Notes: generated by a model not told the origin, from the letters alone. DNA of 11,060 bases from DSOS01 sp035286585 (GCA_035286585.1 DATEDC010000228.1:1-11060); one strand, 5' to 3'. Positions 1 through 7,755 are shown, numbered from the stretch's first letter. A program made the numbers and translations.

Positions 1-1
1 T

Positions 2-3000
2 GGCGTGGATGTAATTGGACCGAGTCCGATTACCCGATTGGGCAGCAATACGCCCCGGACGCCGTGGTTCGATGATGTTTCCAGAGGCGGCGGAAGCTTG
101 GGTGAGGTGCCGCAACTTTTAGGGGAGGGGGAGGCGTTCGCTTATCAGTTTCCGATGGACGGCGACTATCTCATCACACTCGATGGAAAGATCAAAGACA
201 TACTTGGCAACGATTATGAAATTTCAGGGACGTATCCAGTTATGGTTGCAGATGTCCTCGACATCGAAACCGCCCTCCTGCCCGGCACGCCTTTCGAAGT
301 GGGCGATCATATGCCGATCGGCCTGTACGTGATGCCCGGTCTTCCGGCGGAGATTCTTTACAGGGTGACGACGGATTATGCCAATGGGGAAATGGAGACA
401 AAGGAATACAAAGGCAGAGCCAACGCGTTTGGCTGGTGGGACAGCGGCGGGCAAAGCCATCTCTTCGAAAGACCCGGAGAATACCTCGTCGAAGTGGAGG
501 CGCGCTTCGAGGGTGGGGGCAATCTGTGGGTCGGCAGGATGACCTTCGGCGGCGTCATCGCTTCGCCGAATCCAGCCATCGCCATGCACGGTCGCCGGGG
601 TCCGGATGGGCTCACGTACCTGGCACCAGTCTGGAGCTTTGATACGGATTACGGCGCTGAGGAGCGTGCCCATTTTAATCTCCCCTATTTTTCTGGAGAT
701 ATTCTGTGGGGCACCCCTCGCTATGACCCGGCTCTTGGCTTGATTGCCTCTGAAGCCGCCGTCGTGCGCTCCAGTATTCAAATATTGGATCCAGCGAATC
801 CGTTGGTCCAAAAAGCCTTGGCGCAGGTTCGCCAGTTTGGTGGATATCAGGAGTCCATTAGCTTATCACAGATGGAAAGTGGAGACCAGATTCCGCTCAT
901 CACCTCTGCAGATCCCTCCTGGTGGAACGTGGGAATACACCCTGACGAGATCGACTTCTGGGCGTATCTCTATAATTCAGTCGAGCGCCCCGGTGTACGC
1001 GTGCGCGAGATCACGAGAGGAAGCGATGTCAGTGTGGAATACTGGCGCTTTGACGATGGGTACCATTTGCAATCCGGCAACGGCATCGAGGGCGACCTGC
1101 CCGGCGATTTCAAGTTCATCTATGGGGGCGCGGTTCTACGTGATGAAAATACGGGCGAGGGCGAATACGCCATCTACGGCTCGGGCTGGGTGCACACGGA
1201 ATACGATGATCCGCTGGGCGGGCGCGTCATGCCGCCATTCCAGGGCGCGGCGGGCGGACCGAGTGGCGGCCCCTTGTTCACAATCTTTGATACGCCCATA
1301 GATATGTTCTTCGTCCCTCTGGCTGTTCGCCCCGGCATGACGCTGGAAGTAGGCGACACCTTCCGCATGGCGGGACCGATCATGCCGACGCTGCCGAGCA
1401 AGGTCGAATACACCGTCACTGCGCCGGACGGCTCTCGTCGGACCTTTGACGGGGTCGCCAATGCTGTGGGCTATTACTACCAACCGGACGACGATTTCAC
1501 TTTGGATCAAACAGGTGAGTGGATCGTGGAACTGATTGTTTATCACGATGGGATGACCAGCGCAGGTCCGGTGGAAGAACCTTACCCAACGGGTGGACCA
1601 CTAACACCAGATCTCCGCACGTTCAGCATTTTCGTCGTGGAATCGGCAAAAGACCGCCTGCCTGTCTACACCGATCTGTCCGAACTGGACATCCAACCCT
1701 GGCACTATGACGTGGATTCAGCCGCGTTTGTAATGCCGCTTCCTGAAGGCTTCAATGCAGACAAAGTCCGCATGGTGACTACGATCCCTGGGATTGTGAT
1801 CGCCTCTGAAGAACTCAGTGTGGAAGATGGTCGTGTCGCGTGGGCGTTGAACGGTCCCGCGCTGAATCGGCTGGTTCACAATCTCGATTACCTTCAAGGA
1901 CTGGCAGATACCATCACGGTTACGTTCTTTGCGCAAGGCAGCGAGAGGGCGGCGGCGGGCAGTCTCGTCGTTCACGGCTGGCATGTTCCATTACCACCTG
2001 CGCCTCCACAAACACCGATTACATTCCCCGCCCCAACGGGAATAACGATTGTGGTCACGAGTACTGCCGATAGCGGCGCCGGCACATTGCGCCAGGCAAT
2101 GGAGCAAGCCGGACCTTACGATATGATCACGTTCGATCCCTCAGTCTTCCCTCCGAATGCTCCTACCAGGATCGCCCTCTCCAGCGGCTTGCCTGGACTC
2201 GATCAGGGCTACCTGACGATTGACGCCAGCAATGCTGGAGTCATCCTGGACGGAAGCCACATCACCATACCGGAATTTGTGCACGGCATCGTTATTTCGT
2301 CGGACAACAACATCATCCGCGGCTTGCAGATCGTCGGCTTTTCAGACGCGGGGATTGCCCTGGTCGATGGTGCTCAATACAACATCATCGGCGGCGACCC
2401 GTCCGTCGGGAACAGGCGTTTTGGCCAGATTAATCTGATCAATGGAAACGGGGCCTTTGGCATCGGATTGTGGGGCGAGGACACATCGCATAATACCATC
2501 CAGGGCAACATCATCGGCATCAACATGGATGGTACGGCATCGGGGCATGCCCGCGACGGGATTCATTCGAATGGAGCTACCCAGAACCTGATCACCGGTA
2601 ATGTGATCGGCGGCAACGAGTTGGCGGGCGTATACTTGTGCTGTGTACTGAATGGCAGGAATGTGGTTGCGGAAAATCTGATCGGGGTAAGGTTTGGCGG
2701 AGTTCCGCTCGGCAACGGCTCGGGCGTCATCATCGACCGCTCGCGCTACAATATCGTGGGTCCGGGCAACCTCATCGCCCACAATCACGGAGAAGGTGTC
2801 TCGTTCTGGGAGGACACGCCATACAACACCGTCACGCAGAACAGCATCCACGACAACGGCGGAGGTGGAATTGTCATCACAAGCCCCAGCCAGGGCACGC
2901 TTCAACCACCTTCGATCCTCAACTTCGACCTCCAGGCAGGCACGGTGTCTGGCACCGCCTGTCCGAGCTGCACGGTGGAGATCTTCTCCGATAGCGGCGA

Positions 3001-4477
3001 CGAAGGGGCAGTCTACGAGGGGCGAATCGAGGCAGACGGGAATGGGGCATTTAATTTTATGAAAGGCGCGCCTTTCGCTGGGCCCTTCCTGACTGCCACT
3101 ACCACGAGCCCTAAAGGGAGCACAAGTGAGTTCTCGCTGCCGACACAGGGGAGCAGCCGGAATCTCAGCCTCCAAGATGGCAATGCGCGTCCTCTGCTCC
3201 GACTCCAAACCAAGCCGCCGAACGAGCTTGCCGACAACCGCACAGGAGCCAGCTTCAACGAATTGCATTCGCCAGATAACGTTGAGCAGATAGTAACCCA
3301 AGCCATAGACCTTGGACTGAAGCGCCTTGAGGTGCAATTCGGGGATGTTGAGGATCCCATTGATTGGAGTCTGGACGAATACGCTTTACCTCTGGAATTC
3401 GACGACTTCGTTGATTCTCTCGCCAAGAACGGTATTGCCCTCAACTACATGTTGCATTTCTGGGACACTGCTGGTCACGCTGCGGGAGAGGAACTGGGCA
3501 ACCCAAGATTCCAGAACGAAACGGAGGTCCAAGAATTTCTGGGCTACGTGCGTTTCTTTGTCCGCCATTTCAAGGGGCGGATTCCTTACTACACAATTTG
3601 GAGCGAGCAAGATGCCTGCGGACCCGATTCGGTCAAGTGCATCCTGCCCGATGATTATGTTGAACTAGTCAGACAGGTAATCCCTGTGATTCGCCAAGAG
3701 GATCCTCAGGCGAAGATCGTCTCCGGCCCCAATGTTCTCTTCTTCGACCGAGACGACCTGTTCACACTCCTCAGGTCTGATGTTGTGAAGCAGTTCGATG
3801 TCATCTCTTGGCACCCGATCTATGAGGTGACTCCCAATAACGAATTCTATGGGAACTACTATTATGAGTATCCTGCGATCATCCAAGAAATCAAGCAAAC
3901 CGCTTCTGCCCACGGCTTCACGGGGGAGTTTTGGGGTACAGAATTGAGTTGGAGTTCAAAAGCATATTGCAACCTACCAGGATGTGCGGATTATATTGCT
4001 AACGACCCGCGCGCGCAGTGGATGCCAGAGACAGATTTGCCGGTGGCGAAGTATTACGCGCGTGGCATCGTGATGCAACTTGGCATGGATGTGGGCATTA
4101 GCGTAGGCGGTCATCAGGCTGATGCACCCTGGTCATACCCGGCGATTCGTAACCTGAATACAGTCATGGCTGGAAACAAGCCTCTTGAAATCCCCGTGGA
4201 AATCGAGAGCGACGCCACTAATATCATGAGTTTCGGCTTCAGCCTGCCGGATGGCGATAGACTGTTCGCCTTGTGGACGAATGGTGTAGCAGTTGAAGAC
4301 GACCCAGGTGTGAACTCCACGCTCACTTTCGCCGGTACCTCTGCACAAAAAGTGATCGGGATCGATGTCCTGCATGGCTTCGAGCAGGAACTCATCTTCG
4401 TGATCGAGAACGGCAATCTGGAAATCCGCGATTTCCTGATCAAGGATTACCCGATCATCCTGCGTTTGGTAGATTAA
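2..4477 (+). CDS. Large modular surface protein (5'-partial): duplicated beta domains, parallel beta-helix, GH-A-like TIM barrel
   Basis: The reading frame is open to the left edge, so the gene is 5'-truncated; residue numbers here count from the GTG at position 5. Residues 91-182 and 441-520 are a diverged duplicate beta-sandwich module (shared pattern PG..EVGD, then AN-A-GWW/GYY, then GEYLVEVE/GEWIVELI). Residues 680-960 form a right-handed beta-helix, opening with VVTSTADSGAGTLRQAM and followed by many N-x-I-x-G-N-x-I-G turns. An Ig-like segment (about 970-1045) carries a CPSC pair. Residues 1065-1400 resemble a clan GH-A TIM barrel: W1199-S-E1201-Q-D as the acid/base strand, ISWHP with H1270, and GTELSW with E1313 as candidate nucleophile. 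A C-terminal beta domain follows (1400-1490). Cys pairs (DACGPDSVKC, YCNLPGC) suit an exported protein with disulfides. Substrate is unknown. The signal peptide, if present, is outside the window. It converges on the minus-strand operon with a 24 bp gap. Confidence 0.85.
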   Translation, partial: GVDVIGPSPITRLGSNTPRTPWFDDVSRGGGSLGEVPQLLGEGEAFAYQFPMDGDYLITLDGKIKDILGNDYEISGTYPVMVADVLDIETALLPGTPFEVGDHMPIGLYVMPGLPAEILYRVTTDYANGEMETKEYKGRANAFGWWDSGGQSHLFERPGEYLVEVEARFEGGGNLWVGRMTFGGVIASPNPAIAMHGRRGPDGLTYLAPVWSFDTDYGAEERAHFNLPYFSGDILWGTPRYDPALGLIASEAAVVRSSIQILDPANPLVQKALAQVRQFGGYQESISLSQMESGDQIPLITSADPSWWNVGIHPDEIDFWAYLYNSVERPGVRVREITRGSDVSVEYWRFDDGYHLQSGNGIEGDLPGDFKFIYGGAVLRDENTGEGEYAIYGSGWVHTEYDDPLGGRVMPPFQGAAGGPSGGPLFTIFDTPIDMFFVPLAVRPGMTLEVGDTFRMAGPIMPTLPSKVEYTVTAPDGSRRTFDGVANAVGYYYQPDDDFTLDQTGEWIVELIVYHDGMTSAGPVEEPYPTGGPLTPDLRTFSIFVVESAKDRLPVYTDLSELDIQPWHYDVDSAAFVMPLPEGFNADKVRMVTTIPGIVIASEELSVEDGRVAWALNGPALNRLVHNLDYLQGLADTITVTFFAQGSERAAAGSLVVHGWHVPLPPAPPQTPITFPAPTGITIVVTSTADSGAGTLRQAMEQAGPYDMITFDPSVFPPNAPTRIALSSGLPGLDQGYLTIDASNAGVILDGSHITIPEFVHGIVISSDNNIIRGLQIVGFSDAGIALVDGAQYNIIGGDPSVGNRRFGQINLINGNGAFGIGLWGEDTSHNTIQGNIIGINMDGTASGHARDGIHSNGATQNLITGNVIGGNELAGVYLCCVLNGRNVVAENLIGVRFGGVPLGNGSGVIIDRSRYNIVGPGNLIAHNHGEGVSFWEDTPYNTVTQNSIHDNGGGGIVITSPSQGTLQPPSILNFDLQAGTVSGTACPSCTVEIFSDSGDEGAVYEGRIEADGNGAFNFMKGAPFAGPFLTATTTSPKGSTSEFSLPTQGSSRNLSLQDGNARPLLRLQTKPPNELADNRTGASFNELHSPDNVEQIVTQAIDLGLKRLEVQFGDVEDPIDWSLDEYALPLEFDDFVDSLAKNGIALNYMLHFWDTAGHAAGEELGNPRFQNETEVQEFLGYVRFFVRHFKGRIPYYTIWSEQDACGPDSVKCILPDDYVELVRQVIPVIRQEDPQAKIVSGPNVLFFDRDDLFTLLRSDVVKQFDVISWHPIYEVTPNNEFYGNYYYEYPAIIQEIKQTASAHGFTGEFWGTELSWSSKAYCNLPGCADYIANDPRAQWMPETDLPVAKYYARGIVMQLGMDVGISVGGHQADAPWSYPAIRNLNTVMAGNKPLEIPVEIESDATNIMSFGFSLPDGDRLFALWTNGVAVEDDPGVNSTLTFAGTSAQKVIGIDVLHGFEQELIFVIENGNLEIRDFLIKDYPIILRLVD

Positions 4478-4501
4478 TGGCTGCGCATCTTGGCACCCGG
4501 C

Positions 4502-5050
4502 TCAAGGGATTGACTGCAGAAAAGCGAACAGGTCCGCCAGGTCTTCGTCGCTCATCTGCCAGCGGGGCATATCCTGGCTGAGCAATTCGCCATCCGGGTG
4601 CTCCCCCTCGACCACGGCCAGGCGAAAATCTTCCAGGTCGTATGCGCCGTGCTCCGCTTCCTCGCCTTCGCCATGTCCCCCAGCCTCGGCGCTCAGAGCC
4701 GCGTAACGGATATCCGGCGCGTCCATGACCTGCATGTGCATCACGTGGACGCCGCCGCGCGCTTCCGGTCCATGGCAGGCGGCGCAAGTCAGATAGGAGC
4801 CCATCATCATGCCGCCGAAGTTAGGCCCGCCGGTGTAGGGGATGCCCTCTCCACGCGCGTTGGTGGCGGTGAAGTAGATGCGCTCGCCGTTGGTAAGGCT
4901 GGCGTCTTCGCTCTTCGTTCCAGCAGGTTCGAAGCCAAAAGGCGTGCGAGAAATTATTCCGCAAGCGCCGATAAACAGGGCGAGCGAGGCTGACAGAGCC
5001 AATAAGGAAAGACGCCCTGAGGGGAAAATTCTCATACGATTCTGTTTCAT
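4502..5050 (-). CDS. Cytochrome c-domain lipoprotein
   Basis: 182 residues. The N-terminus is a lipoprotein signal: basic residues, a hydrophobic stretch (about 14-27), then a lipobox I-G-A-C with C30 as the predicted lipidated Cys. One haem c site is visible, C89-A-A-C92-H93, with the likely distal ligand M161 in an M-P-R-W motif and a C-terminal helix (DEDLADLFAFLQS) typical of small class I cytochromes c. It should act as an extracytoplasmic electron carrier. Between the haem site and M161 are a His/Met cluster (H102, M104, H105, M106, M109) and an acidic Gly/Glu/His insert (about 121-136), both uncommon in plain cytochromes. The ATG at 5050 overlaps the stop of the upstream Lgt-like gene as ATGA, which favours this start by coupling; an ATG at 5035 would also keep the signal but has no good ribosome site. 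It is the last gene of the run. Confidence 0.88.
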   Translation of the reverse strand: MKQNRMRIFPSGRLSLLALSASLALFIGACGIISRTPFGFEPAGTKSEDASLTNGERIYFTATNARGEGIPYTGGPNFGGMMMGSYLTCAACHGPEARGGVHVMHMQVMDAPDIRYAALSAEAGGHGEGEEAEHGAYDLEDFRLAVVEGEHPDGELLSQDMPRWQMSDEDLADLFAFLQSIP

Positions 5051-5814
5051 CCCTCAACCTGCATGCCAGGCTCTCGTTCAGCAGGGAAGAATCGAACAGA
5101 CCAGAGCCTCATCCACCACAGCGCGGCGAACATGGCGAGCAGGCCAATCACCTGGGCTGCCCGAAAGCCCCCCGCCCAGATCAGGCTGTCGCCGCGGTAG
5201 GCTTCCAGGAAGACCCGCGCCCCGGCTGACAAGGCGACCACCCACAAGAAATTGAGCCCCCGCCCGGGCTCGCCGAACGGTCGCTTGATGAAGACCAGCA
5301 GAACCCCCAGGGCCAACAGGATTTCGTAGACCTGGCTGGGGTGGCGGTACTCGCTCCACAGGTAAATGCGCCAGGGGAGCGTGCTGCTTGGCGCCCCGAA
5401 GGCGTCTCCGCTCAACAGGTGGGCCAAGCCCAGGAAAACCATAAAAACCGCCAATCCCGGCGCCAGTGCATCCAGCGCCGGGCGCAGTCGCAGTCCCTTG
5501 CGCTGGCCGTAGACGAACGCCACCAGCAACCCGATCAGCAAGCCCGGATATGGAGCCAGAGTGTTGGGGTTGAGGGCGAACAGGCTGAGCGGGTTCTCCA
5601 GGTAAGCGCTCAGAAAGCGAGCGGCGTAAGCCAGCCTGGCCCCCACCAGCCCGCCTATCAGCCCGAAGAAGACCAGGTTGTACACCCTTTCAGGCATGAT
5701 CTCTACCCGAGGCGCTTCCTTCTCAGCCAGCCAGGAACCCAGCCAGACACCCAGCAGCAAGGCGAGTCCGGAGGTTTGCAGCAGGAACGGTCCGAGGCGC
5801 AGGTAGGGGAGCAT
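5047..5814 (-). CDS. Divergent Lgt-like (prolipoprotein diacylglyceryl transferase family) membrane protein
   Basis: 255 residues with about seven hydrophobic segments. Lgt-family marks are visible: an N-terminal hydrophobic segment with L-G-x-W-x-G-S-W, GGLVGARLAYA (R60, Y63), the signature H158-P-S-Q-V-Y-E164, and R200-V-F-L-E-A-Y-R207 matching the family's R-x-x-x-E-x-x-R region. Lgt transfers diacylglyceryl from phosphatidylglycerol to the lipobox Cys of prolipoproteins. Two conserved stretches are altered: the usual His-Gly-Gly loop reads P-Y89-P-G, and the usual R-x-G-N-x-x-N-G-E motif reads G-L-A-H-L-L-S-G-D137. It may therefore be a paralogue with another role or a degenerate enzyme. 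The next gene encodes a lipoprotein, so a link to lipidation is possible. It starts 1 bp after the tlpA-like stop and overlaps the cytochrome gene by 4 bp (ATGA). Family membership is good, enzymatic activity uncertain. Confidence 0.8.
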   Translation of the reverse strand: MLPYLRLGPFLLQTSGLALLLGVWLGSWLAEKEAPRVEIMPERVYNLVFFGLIGGLVGARLAYAARFLSAYLENPLSLFALNPNTLAPYPGLLIGLLVAFVYGQRKGLRLRPALDALAPGLAVFMVFLGLAHLLSGDAFGAPSSTLPWRIYLWSEYRHPSQVYEILLALGVLLVFIKRPFGEPGRGLNFLWVVALSAGARVFLEAYRGDSLIWAGGFRAAQVIGLLAMFAALWWMRLWSVRFFPAEREPGMQVEG

Positions 5815-5815
5815 C

Positions 5816-6385
5816 TCACTCGCTTTCCTGCAGCAGCTCTTCGACTTTGGACTGGATCAGGGCTTCGCTCATCGGGCCACCCACCACCACCGAGCGGATC
5901 ACCCCCTGGCGGTCGACGAAGAAGGTGCTGGGCAAGCCGCGCAGCAGGTAGCGTGCGCTGACCGACCCATCGCGATCCAGGGGGATGGGAAAAGTCAGGT
6001 CCAATTCCTGGACAAAGGCGGCCACGGCGGCTTCACTGTCCTGGTCGGTGAGGTTGACAGCCAGCACCTCCAGCCCCAGGGGCTTGAAGGATTGGTATAT
6101 TTTTTCGATGGCCGGCATCTCTGCCCGGCAGGGCGGGCACCAGGTGGCCCAAAAATTGACCAGCACCACCTTTCCGCGCAGCCCTGACAGGCTTGCCTGC
6201 CCACCACCCAGCAGCTCCAGGGTGAAGTCAGGGGCGCTGAAGCCCTCCCGCGGGCTGGGCGGCGGCGCGCCTCCCGAGGTAGCAGCGGCAGGCGCGCGGG
6301 AAGTGAATGTCCAGATCACCCCCAATGCCAGGGCAGCGAAGGTCAACGCCAGCCAGCGGCGTTCATCGTTCAGCCAACTGTTCAA
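5816..6385 (-). CDS. TlpA/ResA-type membrane-anchored thioredoxin-like protein
   Basis: 189 residues. A short cytoplasmic N-terminus is followed by one transmembrane anchor (about 11-27), a Pro/Ala-rich linker (31-47) and an AhpC-TSA/Redoxin-type thioredoxin fold (about 50-187). The active site is W82-C83-P-P-C86, the cis-Pro is P152 in LPSTFFVD, and E89 after the CxxC is typical of TlpA/ResA proteins. Proteins of this type reduce disulfides outside the cytoplasmic membrane, for example in apocytochrome c maturation or in copper chaperones for oxidase Cu(A). The start is a TTG; no ATG or GTG in frame fits, and a GGAGAGG ribosome site lies 9 nt upstream. It precedes the Lgt-like gene by 1 bp. 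The substrate could be the cytochrome two genes downstream or the Cys-rich protein just upstream; neither can be decided from sequence. It lacks obvious residues for a DsbD partner call. Confidence 0.93.
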   Translation of the reverse strand: MNSWLNDERRWLALTFAALALGVIWTFTSRAPAAATSGGAPPPSPREGFSAPDFTLELLGGGQASLSGLRGKVVLVNFWATWCPPCRAEMPAIEKIYQSFKPLGLEVLAVNLTDQDSEAAVAAFVQELDLTFPIPLDRDGSVSARYLLRGLPSTFFVDRQGVIRSVVVGGPMSEALIQSKVEELLQESE

Positions 6386-6394
6386 GTGAATGCA

Positions 6395-6401
6395 CCTCTC
6401 C
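6395..6401 (-). promoter_or_regulatory. Ribosome binding site supporting the TTG start of the TlpA-like gene
   Basis: GGAGAGG lies 9 nt before the TTG at 6385. The first hydrophobic anchor follows soon after, so later starts would cut the membrane anchor. Confidence 0.7.
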
Positions 6402-6454
6402 GGCGAATGCGCAGTGCTCAGTCAATCAACAACTTGTTTTATCCACTTGGCTTT

Positions 6455-6460
6455 ATTATA
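6455..6460 (-). promoter_or_regulatory. Possible -10 element ahead of the TlpA-like gene
   Basis: An exact TATAAT on the minus strand spans the stop codon of the 328-residue protein and lies 69 bp before the TTG start at 6385. No convincing -35 hexamer is seen 16-18 nt upstream, so this may be chance; if real it would give the thioredoxin/Lgt-like/cytochrome trio its own promoter. Confidence 0.25.
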
Positions 6461-7442
6461 CCCCGCAGCTATTGCCGCCGCCGGGCGCCTGCTGGAGCAG
6501 GCCGTTGGTCGAGAGCCACTGGTGCACAGCTTGAAAGCCGGAGAGGGAGGAGAAACGCTGGCTGACCACCTGGCTGGAATCCGCCTGATCGAAATTTACC
6601 TTTTGAGTGGCTTTGAAGTAGGTGGCCAGCTCCAGCGATTGCTGAGGGTACCAGTAGGCGTTGGCATACTTGGCGGCCTGGAACATCGCCTCAACCGTAG
6701 CACCTTGGGAAGCCATCAATTCCATCAGCCCCAGCATGGCCATGCCGTGGTTGCAGTCGGGGAAATGCGTTGGGTTGTCGCAGCAGGGGCGATACACTTG
6801 CCGGACTACCTCCTCCAGGCGCGATTGCTGTTCAGCCGTGAGCGCTACGATTGAAGCGCTGGCGTAGAGCTCACCCACCGGTTTGGCTGCCAGCGTCCAG
6901 CCGCCCGTGGAGGCGTAATTGACCACCTTCGCCCGGCCATTGCGCATCATCGGCCCTTCGGTCAGCACCGGGTTGTCGTTGGTCAGGCCCAGCGCCCAGA
7001 AGAAGTTGAGCAGGAAGTAAGCGTTCTCCCGATTGAAGACCATCTGCGCCGGGCTGCCTGACTGCAAGATGGCGAGCTGCTCCTGGCTCAAAGGCTGGCC
7101 AGCGCTCGCGTAAACCTGGACGAAATCGTCTGCTTTCATCGCCCCAGCTTCCAGCAGCTTTGGTCCGATATCCCCGAACGTTGCCGGGACGGTGTAACCT
7201 TCGGGCGGGTTGATCTGCGCCGCCAGGGAAGCCATGTCTGCCTGGGAGGGAGGCATGTCCCCGTGTTTCTGGCTGCCCAGGAAGTAGCCGCCAACCGATC
7301 CGCTGACGAAGGCGACCAGTGTGATGAGCGTCCACCAGGTGTTGAGCCTTCTTCTGCGGCGTTTTTCACGGGGTGTCAATTCAGAAGAGCCTTCTTCGGT
7401 TGATGCGGGGGGCGTCGCCGGGTGATGGGTGGGATATTGCAT
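6456..7442 (-). CDS. Membrane-anchored protein with Cys-Cys...Cys-x-His motif, function unknown
   Basis: 328 residues, family not recognised. It has a cytoplasmic N-tail with a run of basic residues (KRRRRRR, about 27-32), one transmembrane segment (about 35-55, with Gly-rich end), then an extracytoplasmic, mostly helical domain. The most striking part is residues 219-233: P-C220-C221-x8-C230-x-H232, followed by G-M-A-M-L-G-L-M-E-L-M, a Met-rich helix. Another Cys sits in the C-terminal NSCGV. The topology follows from the positive-inside rule. Cys, His and Met together in a copper-exporter operon suggest metal or redox chemistry, and the TlpA-like thioredoxin encoded 70 bp downstream could act on the Cys pair; both ideas are inference. 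The ATG at 7442 has an AGAGGAG ribosome site 6 nt upstream. The upstream gene ends 59 bp before it. Confidence 0.85.
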   Translation of the reverse strand: MQYPTHHPATPPASTEEGSSELTPREKRRRRRLNTWWTLITLVAFVSGSVGGYFLGSQKHGDMPPSQADMASLAAQINPPEGYTVPATFGDIGPKLLEAGAMKADDFVQVYASAGQPLSQEQLAILQSGSPAQMVFNRENAYFLLNFFWALGLTNDNPVLTEGPMMRNGRAKVVNYASTGGWTLAAKPVGELYASASIVALTAEQQSRLEEVVRQVYRPCCDNPTHFPDCNHGMAMLGLMELMASQGATVEAMFQAAKYANAYWYPQQSLELATYFKATQKVNFDQADSSQVVSQRFSSLSGFQAVHQWLSTNGLLQQAPGGGNSCGV

Positions 7443-7456
7443 CTAATACTCCTCTG

Positions 7457-7462
7457 ATTATA
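7457..7462 (-). promoter_or_regulatory. Possible -10 element ahead of the 328-residue protein gene
   Basis: An exact TATAAT on the minus strand lies in the 59 bp gap before the ATG at 7442. The hexamer 17 nt upstream (CTTTAG) is a poor -35. Transcription from it would start inside or next to the ribosome site, which counts against it. Confidence 0.2.
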
Positions 7463-7501
7463 GATTGGACTGTTGAACTCTAAAGCCGTTCTGCCACTGG
7501 C

Positions 7502-7750
7502 TCAGCCGATAGCCGTCAGGGTCGCCAACAGGTGAAGGCTTGCCACTCCCCCGCCCTGGTAGAACAGCACGTACCCGATCAAAGCAATCAGGGCGACCAG
7601 GATCAGGAGGACGATCCACCCGACGGGGTTGGACATCATGCCAGCCATCATGGCCATGCCGCCCATCGCCATACCTCCACCCAGCAGAGCGATCAAAACG
7701 ATCAGCAAGATGGCGCCAATAACGATTAACAAAACTGTTCCAGCATCCAT
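7502..7750 (-). CDS. Small two-helix membrane protein with Met-rich patch
   Basis: 82 residues from the ATG at 7750. A GTG two codons upstream (7756) keeps the frame open but lies on the ribosome site itself, so the ATG is preferred: AAGGAGG stands 5 nt before it. Two transmembrane segments are visible (about 5-24 and 45-64). Between them is a short Gly/Met-rich stretch (about 24-40) with seven Met in 13 residues (M27, M29, M32, M34, M35, M38, M39) and no Cys; the tail is short. Met clusters of this kind bind Cu(I) in several copper-resistance proteins, and the copper ATPase is encoded two genes upstream, but binding here is only inferred. A purely structural hydrophobic role is equally possible. 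I do not recognise the family. Confidence 0.72.
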   Translation of the reverse strand: MDAGTVLLIVIGAILLIVLIALLGGGMAMGGMAMMAGMMSNPVGWIVLLILVALIALIGYVLFYQGGGVASLHLLATLTAIG

Positions 7751-7755
7751 AAACA

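Noticed and set aside
2342..3337. 331-codon open frame on the minus strand under the beta-helix
   Set aside because: It is antisense to a clearly coding, repeat-rich beta-helix frame; the product has no recognisable domain and the usual look of a shadow frame.
4478..4501. Bidirectional terminator between the convergent genes
   Set aside because: The gap is only 24 bases and shows no convincing stem with a T-run on either strand.
5341..5961. 206-codon plus-strand open frame opposite the Lgt-like and TlpA-like genes
   Set aside because: Gln/Arg/Pro-rich low-complexity product, crosses the junction of two well-supported minus-strand genes.
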